A stretch of 64,000 nucleotides of DNA from Pseudomonas sp. ANT_J12 (GTDB lineage Bacteria; Pseudomonadota; Gammaproteobacteria; Pseudomonadales; Pseudomonadaceae): NCBI RefSeq assembly GCF_008370045.1, contig NZ_VOBN01000009.1, positions 62,001 through 126,000 on the forward strand. Direction: 5' to 3'. The position numbers and the translations under genes are program-made. The notes beneath the pieces were generated by a model. The model was not told the origin of the DNA, did no database searches, and worked only from the letters and a program-made list of their open reading frames with translations. Below, piece after piece: positions 58,698 through 64,000 of the stretch (its first letter is position 1; each line of letters starts with the position of its first letter).

Positions 58698-61600
58698 TCA
58701 TTTCCACAGGACCTCCAGTGCATTTTCCCCGCCGTCGTAGGCGAACTGCTTCATCACCACCGAGCAGGAATCGCATGGCGCCATGGTTGTGGCGACATTG
58801 ACCGACTGGATCGATTCACTGTCCGGGTACTTGGCACGGATCACGCTGATCAACTTGCTTTCGCTGTCCAGTGAGGTCGGTCGGCTGGTCAGCTCCGGAC
58901 GGTAAGTGCCAATGTCATCGATAGTGCGCGGCACGGCGAGCAGCTTGCCCTCGGCGGTTACGTCCAGAGAGGTGCTGGAAAACGACTGGTTCATGTCGAT
59001 ATTGAAGTAAGTGGTTTCCCCCACGGTGACCTGATCTGCGCCGAAGTTTTGCTTGAATAGCGGAAGCTGTCCGGTGATCCCTTGAGCCCCCGAAACACTG
59101 ACGTATACCTCGCGAGTGCCTGACGCGGTCGTGACTTCCGCATAGGCGATGTTCCTGGGATTCCTGGATCGCTTGCCACGAGGGAGCATGCTATGAAGCG
59201 TTCTCATCGTCTTATCGATCTTCAAAGCGCTGTTGGGCGTTTGTGTGATCACCTTTTCCATAAACAGTGCATCGAAGATCTCCGCGGTTCTCTGACGAAA
59301 GGCCTCCGAGGCATTCGTACTGCGTGACCAGGACGTTGCACCTTTTGGTTGGGTGGCGACGATCATGCGCGTCGAATGGTCGAACAATACCGCCTCACCG
59401 GGGCTGGTATCGACTGTCAACCATTTGAGCGTATCGGGCGGATAGGTGTGACCGCCGATGGGAATGGCGATGTTCTCCATGGTTTTCATGGCGCGCTCGA
59501 CGGCTTCGATGCCGTAGAAGCGCGCCATGTTGTTGGCTTGGAGAGAGCCGGTGTAGACCACCCGCAATTCTTCCAGAAGCCCTTCTGCGAGGGTTGTGGC
59601 TTTTCTGAAGGTCAACAATTGCTGCACGCTTTGGCCTTTCAGGCGTTCGGCAACGTAAAAGTCCCCCGCATCCAACCGTGTGAATACGTAATGCCTTGAG
59701 CCGTCCTTCGCTTCGACGATCGTGGCGCCGGAGTTGAAGGTATGGAAAAAATCTCCCTCGGGGACCGGGACGCTGATTTTGACTCGCCCATAAATACCCG
59801 TCTGAAACTCCATCGTCCCTTTCAGCGTTGAATGTGCAGCGAGTGCGGAGATACTCAATGGTGCTCTGTTTGGGGCCGGCGTGTAGTGGCTGTCCCCGAA
59901 CCAGGGGGCCCAACTGTTGGTTTCATCGAATACTCCCAGTTTGGGGGTGGGGGCCGGGGTGAGGCTGTTGACGTACTGTGTCTGGCAGGTAACGGGATCT
60001 CCGGCGCGTCGTACGCGGCAAGGCAACTTTTTGTAGGTCTGTTCGATCGTGAAGCTGTCGGCGCGACGCAGCGTATCGTTCTCCAACCGATACGCCACAT
60101 CGTCAATAAACACGGTGGTGCGCCCATCGACCTCGAACACCTCCCTGACCTGGCTTTTTTTCGAGAGCTCAACGATCAGATGGCTGTCGGTTTTTTCCAG
60201 GAGGCGGTAGTGAGAGCGTCCCGGAGAAAGTTCTCCGGCCTTGGTCGCCAAAGTCGGGCCGAACAGCCTGGACGATAGCGGATCGATCAGGCGGTAGTCC
60301 GACTTGCCAGCGTTTGCCAGATTGCGCACCGGCACGTCGTCAATGCCTTTTACCCGGGCTAATTCATCACCGTTCACCAACGGATTCCAATGTCCTGCGT
60401 CACGGATCTGGGGGCGACTGTTCACGAAATCGTAGCGTCCCGCTCTGCCCATCAGCTCCAAGACTTTGAATCGACCGGCCCGGGCCAGTTTCACCGTGGC
60501 AGTGCCCAATCCGGTCAGCAGGGCGAGCGGGCCATCCAGCGGGTTCAGCGCCCCCAGAATCGACACCACCAACTCCATCGTCAGCTGTTTGAATGATGGC
60601 AGGGCGGCCCGCAGTGTTGATCGGCCCGTCTGGGTCATCAGTCGCAACGAACCCGAAGCAAACTTGCCGACCGGTATGAAAAATGAAATGGCGTCGGTAA
60701 ACAGACCAAACGAACCGTTGATCAAGCGCATCCTGTCGCCTGAAATCAGGTCTTCGATGCTGCTCCAAAACGGAACGAACGCCTTGGTCAGCGCGACGAC
60801 TTTTTTGTACCACTCAGTGTCTAGATCAAATTGGGTGATGCCATTGGCGGCGTCGCGTAGCGTCTTTGGGTCTATGAACAGCAGTTGAGTTGCGATAACA
60901 CGGCTGATGCTCACTGTGCGCTCGGAGGAAAGTGTTTGCGCTGCAGGTGCTGAGGGATCTTTCGCGTAAACGACGGCGTCGAGCGTATCACCCAGTTGTT
61001 CGAGAATGGCTTGGCAACGTGCTGCGTCGTTCGGCGCGCTTCCGGTTGAATGGGCCTCCCAATCGAACGGTAAATCCTTGTGGCGCATAACATCGACGCG
61101 AACGCTTGAGGCGTTCCGCAAGCTCCAGCGTTCAGTCTCGAGTTGGCCACCAAAAAGCGCCGGGTCCAGTTTTTCGATGCGGCGCATGACGCCCGCCCTG
61201 GGCAGCAGTTCGTAATGGGTGACGTGTCCGTCGAGGGTTGCCTGCAAAATCAGGCCATTGCGAGCCCGGAGTGGCAATATCATTTCCGCCGTTTCATGTT
61301 GGGCCTCGATGCCCTTCGTTTCCTTTCTCAGGGAGTAAATCTTGACTTCACCGAACTCCAGGGCCAGGCGGTCGTTGTAGGGAAGGGATGCCAGCAGGCT
61401 TTTGATCAGCGTGGCATAGGCGTCTGTCGTGTCCGTCAAATAGCGCATGAACTCTACGTCGAACAGCGCCTTGACGTCTGGCAACACCAGCTTGGCCTTC
61501 GGCGGCCAGACCCGGCGCGTTCCTGCAAACGAGCCGCCGGGGGCCGGCAACGGACCGTTGGTTTCTATCGTTCGATGTTCGTCAATTTGAATCCATTGCT

Positions 61601-63404
61601 GGCTGACAGTACTGCCGTCGATGTCCGTAACAAACCATTCTTCCTGCTGATCAAACTTGCCAGCCGCCAATACGTCGAGAAACGAGTAGATGTCATAACC
61701 CTTGCCTTCGAGGTAGGGGATGTCACGAGAAACGAAAAGCGGCGGATGCAGCTTCTTAGCCAGTTGCCTGCCATCGGTGTTAAAGCCGTTTTTGCCGAAA
61801 AGCGTTTCCATTTCTCTTTTACTGATAGCCAGGCGCTCGGGCACCTTCTTGTCGATCTGGACAGAGGCTTTTGTCAGATCGTCGCTGTATTGCTCGAAGG
61901 CCGTCAGCGCTTGCTCAATGTCTGTTGCCGCATACGGCTCATGGGGTAAATGCGCAATGACGCCGTAGGTTTGCGCCCAGTCCAATGTCGGCTGCAGCCT
62001 CGCCAGGCTGATGAACGTCAGGACTTCTTTCGTCGCCTCTTCGCAGAGTATGCTCGGCAGGTTGACCAGTTGCTGGAAGGTCATTCTGTCCAGTGATCGG
62101 GCATCGCTCGCCTTGATCAAATTGACGCCAGTGAGGAAGTTGACCCATACCAACGAACTTCTGTAGGCCAGATCAGCAGGAATGCCAGTGACCCGAAACT
62201 CCGAGGGAAACCTGGAGAGGAACAGGCGCGCGATCACGATCGCTTCTTTGGCCGACGAGGCACGTTGTGATGTAAGCAGGTGGCTTTCAAACTCGGCCCG
62301 GATCACTTGATAACTTTTGCCCCAGTGTTCGCGTGCTTGCCAGTCATAACCGGCGATTCGTTGCGGATCGTCGGCAGGTCCCGCCAGCCAGATTTGCAGC
62401 GCCTGGGCGATCAGCCAGGTACGAATGCCTGGTGAAGTTTCTTCACCGATTTCCCCGCCGTACCAATCCAGTGCCGACAGCAGGAGCGTTCCGAGGTTCT
62501 CGGCTTCAGCGCTGTGCAGGATGTTTTGCAGGTAAACGGCAGGGCACCCCCGAACCTGTTCGAGGGTCGCTTCAGCGAGAATCGCATCGGTCAGGAAGGA
62601 CAGCGACGATGCGCCTCGATCGGCCAGGAATTGGTCGACGGTGTCGATGATTTCAGCGCGGATGATTTGCGCATGGACCTTTTCAGTGTCCACTTGCAGG
62701 GGATCGGCTGAGCTGCGCCGACGGGCCCGGAACGTGGCACGGTCGGCATCGGTGGGGCGGCGCCTCAGCGCCAGGACTTCGAAGTCGTCCTCCAGCCTTA
62801 GCTGGTGACTGGCGATCTTTTCTTGCAGGGCCCGTATGGCGCCGGGATGTTCCTGCGGATGTCGTGGCTGCCAGGGCAGGAGGCCGTAAAACCAGCACAT
62901 CCTGCCCAGCGTGATCCTGCGATTGGCGTTGATCTGCCCGCCCAATAAAGCAGCCGCCCGTTCGATACGCGGGGTCAGCGCATGCCATCTTGCGTTTTGC
63001 GTCAGATCCAGCGTGATTCGCTCTCCCGAGTCTTTATAGCCTTGGTACACATAGGTCTGTCCTTCGAGGGTCACACTCAGTGCGCCATGCCTGATGTGCA
63101 GTCTTGAGCACATATCGATGTAGTCTCGATCGCGCAACACATGCCATAACGCATTCAATCCGTCCTCGCTCACCCGGTGTAAGGGTGAAAAGGGCCCGAT
63201 CAGGATCAAATTGTTCAGATTTACAGTTGCCTGCGGCTCGCGCATGGCGGACAGCATGAGTTCGTAGTCTTGCAACTGCCCTGTGTGCAGTTCGGCTGGG
63301 GAAGGATTAGTAGGAGGGTACAGGCCACTCGGCGTCATCATTTGCATGAACGTATTGATCTCTTGATAGTCGATTGAGTTGCGCGTTGCAGCGGGCAACG
63401 GCAT
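58698..63404 (-). CDS. Large toxin-like protein with a C-terminal deaminase-type zinc motif
   Basis: A 1568-residue protein without a signal peptide. The first about 850 residues are mixed helical and resemble the large 'dermonecrotic toxin domain' (DUF6543-like) proteins of Pseudomonas. Residues about 880-980 hold a hydrophobic segment (FGLFTDAISFFIPVGKF and LVVSILGALNPLDGPLALLTG) that could insert into a membrane. The last 130 residues fit a polymorphic-toxin deaminase: strand RNIAYAEV, strand REVYVSVSG, DxE motif LDSESKL (Asp1513, Glu1515) and PCDSC (Cys1544, Cys1547). The target (nucleic acid or nucleotide cytosine) is inferred. No immunity gene, VgrG, PAAR or TPS partner adjoins it. By eye, more AT-rich than its neighbours. 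Confidence 0.7.
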   Translation of the reverse strand: MPLPAATRNSIDYQEINTFMQMMTPSGLYPPTNPSPAELHTGQLQDYELMLSAMREPQATVNLNNLILIGPFSPLHRVSEDGLNALWHVLRDRDYIDMCSRLHIRHGALSVTLEGQTYVYQGYKDSGERITLDLTQNARWHALTPRIERAAALLGGQINANRRITLGRMCWFYGLLPWQPRHPQEHPGAIRALQEKIASHQLRLEDDFEVLALRRRPTDADRATFRARRRSSADPLQVDTEKVHAQIIRAEIIDTVDQFLADRGASSLSFLTDAILAEATLEQVRGCPAVYLQNILHSAEAENLGTLLLSALDWYGGEIGEETSPGIRTWLIAQALQIWLAGPADDPQRIAGYDWQAREHWGKSYQVIRAEFESHLLTSQRASSAKEAIVIARLFLSRFPSEFRVTGIPADLAYRSSLVWVNFLTGVNLIKASDARSLDRMTFQQLVNLPSILCEEATKEVLTFISLARLQPTLDWAQTYGVIAHLPHEPYAATDIEQALTAFEQYSDDLTKASVQIDKKVPERLAISKREMETLFGKNGFNTDGRQLAKKLHPPLFVSRDIPYLEGKGYDIYSFLDVLAAGKFDQQEEWFVTDIDGSTVSQQWIQIDEHRTIETNGPLPAPGGSFAGTRRVWPPKAKLVLPDVKALFDVEFMRYLTDTTDAYATLIKSLLASLPYNDRLALEFGEVKIYSLRKETKGIEAQHETAEMILPLRARNGLILQATLDGHVTHYELLPRAGVMRRIEKLDPALFGGQLETERWSLRNASSVRVDVMRHKDLPFDWEAHSTGSAPNDAARCQAILEQLGDTLDAVVYAKDPSAPAAQTLSSERTVSISRVIATQLLFIDPKTLRDAANGITQFDLDTEWYKKVVALTKAFVPFWSSIEDLISGDRMRLINGSFGLFTDAISFFIPVGKFASGSLRLMTQTGRSTLRAALPSFKQLTMELVVSILGALNPLDGPLALLTGLGTATVKLARAGRFKVLELMGRAGRYDFVNSRPQIRDAGHWNPLVNGDELARVKGIDDVPVRNLANAGKSDYRLIDPLSSRLFGPTLATKAGELSPGRSHYRLLEKTDSHLIVELSKKSQVREVFEVDGRTTVFIDDVAYRLENDTLRRADSFTIEQTYKKLPCRVRRAGDPVTCQTQYVNSLTPAPTPKLGVFDETNSWAPWFGDSHYTPAPNRAPLSISALAAHSTLKGTMEFQTGIYGRVKISVPVPEGDFFHTFNSGATIVEAKDGSRHYVFTRLDAGDFYVAERLKGQSVQQLLTFRKATTLAEGLLEELRVVYTGSLQANNMARFYGIEAVERAMKTMENIAIPIGGHTYPPDTLKWLTVDTSPGEAVLFDHSTRMIVATQPKGATSWSRSTNASEAFRQRTAEIFDALFMEKVITQTPNSALKIDKTMRTLHSMLPRGKRSRNPRNIAYAEVTTASGTREVYVSVSGAQGITGQLPLFKQNFGADQVTVGETTYFNIDMNQSFSSTSLDVTAEGKLLAVPRTIDDIGTYRPELTSRPTSLDSESKLISVIRAKYPDSESIQSVNVATTMAPCDSCSVVMKQFAYDGGENALEVLWK

Positions 63405-63637
63405 TCGGGCTCGATTACAAGCGATCTATTTCAGCGCCGGGCTGTACATAGTTATTGCGCAGAAGCTTCTCTTGGAATTTCTCTGTTTTTGCCCGAATTG
63501 CGTCGAAAACCGGTTATTGGTGCAAACTTGCCCGCGCCGGAACGAACGCGTCCTTGCGGGGATGGGGATCGCCTCCTAGTCTTGCGGGAGCGGTTTGATC
63601 TGGATGATGATCAGGCAGTACCTATGCAAGGGACCTC

Positions 63638-64000
63638 ATGAAGCCAAAACGGACTCTCGGAACGCCACGATTGTTGGGCATCGTCTGGCCGTTTATCGCC
63701 GTGGTGCTGTTTCAAGCGTTGCTCGGTGGCGTCAGCCTGTACGTGCTGTCGGCGGTGCGCGGCTATGTGGCCGGGGAAAGCCTCTGGTCCAAGGGCCAGA
63801 AAGACGCCATCTATTACCTCAACCTCTACGCCGACAGTCGCGACGAGGCGATTTTCCGCAAATACCAGAACGCCATTGCCGTGCCCCAAGGCGGGCATGA
63901 GTTGCGCGTGGCGCTGGACAAACAGCCTCCGGATCTTGAAGCGGCACGGGTGGGGATTCTCAAGGGGGGTAATCATCCGGACGACGTTTCCAGCGTTATC
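63638..64000 (+). CDS. Membrane-anchored sensor protein, N-terminal part (3' end outside window)
   Basis: An open frame of 121 codons runs to the window edge. It starts with ATG at 63638 after AAGGGACCTC. Residues about 13-35 (LLGIVWPFIAVVLFQALLGG) form a membrane helix, followed by a probable periplasmic region (VRGYVAGESLWSKGQKDAIYYL). The arrangement suits a Pseudomonas signalling protein with a periplasmic sensor and later cytoplasmic domains (for example GGDEF/EAL), but those domains are not in the window. Confidence 0.6.
   Translation, partial: MKPKRTLGTPRLLGIVWPFIAVVLFQALLGGVSLYVLSAVRGYVAGESLWSKGQKDAIYYLNLYADSRDEAIFRKYQNAIAVPQGGHELRVALDKQPPDLEAARVGILKGGNHPDDVSSVI

Noticed and set aside
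56879..63404. ABC exporter as dedicated secretion system of the giant toxin
   Set aside because: The genes converge and the exporter is coupled to trhO and the DsbA-like gene; no HlyD or TolC-type partner and no RTX repeats in the toxin.

Overview
The window is a 64 kb piece of a Pseudomonas chromosome, most likely of the P. fluorescens group. This rests on the GC-rich coding style, the three classes of intergenic REP hairpin pairs (16 elements), and typical Pseudomonas gene sets: the three-gene N-acetylglutaminylglutamine amide (NAGGN) osmoprotectant operon, the etfBA/ETF-QO pair, polyphosphate:AMP phosphotransferase, and a RsmA-family paralogue. Genes sit on both strands in short operons. 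No rRNA, tRNA, CRISPR array or prophage was seen.

Layout. 1-1953: the 3' end of a moaA-like gene, a lipoprotein and a DUF1285 protein. 2163-8625: aldose catabolism and uptake, with a DgoR-like GntR regulator, an SMP-30 lactonase, a short-chain aldose dehydrogenase and an AraFGH-type ABC importer. 8851-13231: a compact cluster of GntR/UTRA regulator, ADP-ribosylglycohydrolase-family enzyme, NCS1 permease and PfkB kinase. It resembles E. coli yegW/yegU/yegV with a different transporter. 13533-17570: small exported or stress-type proteins, a GNAT acetyltransferase and an AT-richer lipoprotein. 17679-22848: D-galactonate catabolism (dgoK, dgoA, dgoD, an MFS carrier, an IclR regulator). 22849-24972: a zinc alcohol dehydrogenase divergent from an AraC regulator. 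25158-29050: ETF-QO divergent from etfBA. 29131-31139: a periplasmic binding protein and a DUF4398/OmpA envelope pair. 31191-32530: an IS110-family (probably IS1111-type) insertion sequence. 32690-40541: a MocR-like regulator, envelope proteins, an LtaS-like sulfatase-fold enzyme, DUF3309, an SDR, YnfA, a CsrA/RsmA paralogue and YheU. 40745-45599: the NAGGN operon. 45859-54914: mnmC, polyphosphate:AMP phosphotransferase, a thiolase, an EamA transporter, fumC, DUF2059 and BolA. 55306-58696: trhO, a DsbA-like protein and an ABC exporter. 58698-63404: a 1568-residue toxin-like protein ending in a deaminase-type zinc motif. 63638-end: the start of a membrane sensor protein that runs off the window.

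How the parts work together. The aldose dehydrogenase (4085) and the galactonate operon (17679) lie 13 kb apart but have nearly the same promoter: a TCCCAWAATATGGGA palindrome, a -35 TTGAGA, an 18-nt spacer and a -10 TATAGT, with a similar leader. This ties dehydrogenase, (probably) lactonase, DgoD, DgoK and DgoA into one De Ley-Doudoroff route from D-galactose to pyruvate and glyceraldehyde 3-phosphate. A second, different operator is shared by the GntR gene and the araFGH importer. The most unusual items are the shared cassette with its small upstream ORF, the yeg-like cluster with an NCS1 permease, the IS110 element whose 3' non-coding end could fold into a structured RNA, and the apparently orphan deaminase toxin.
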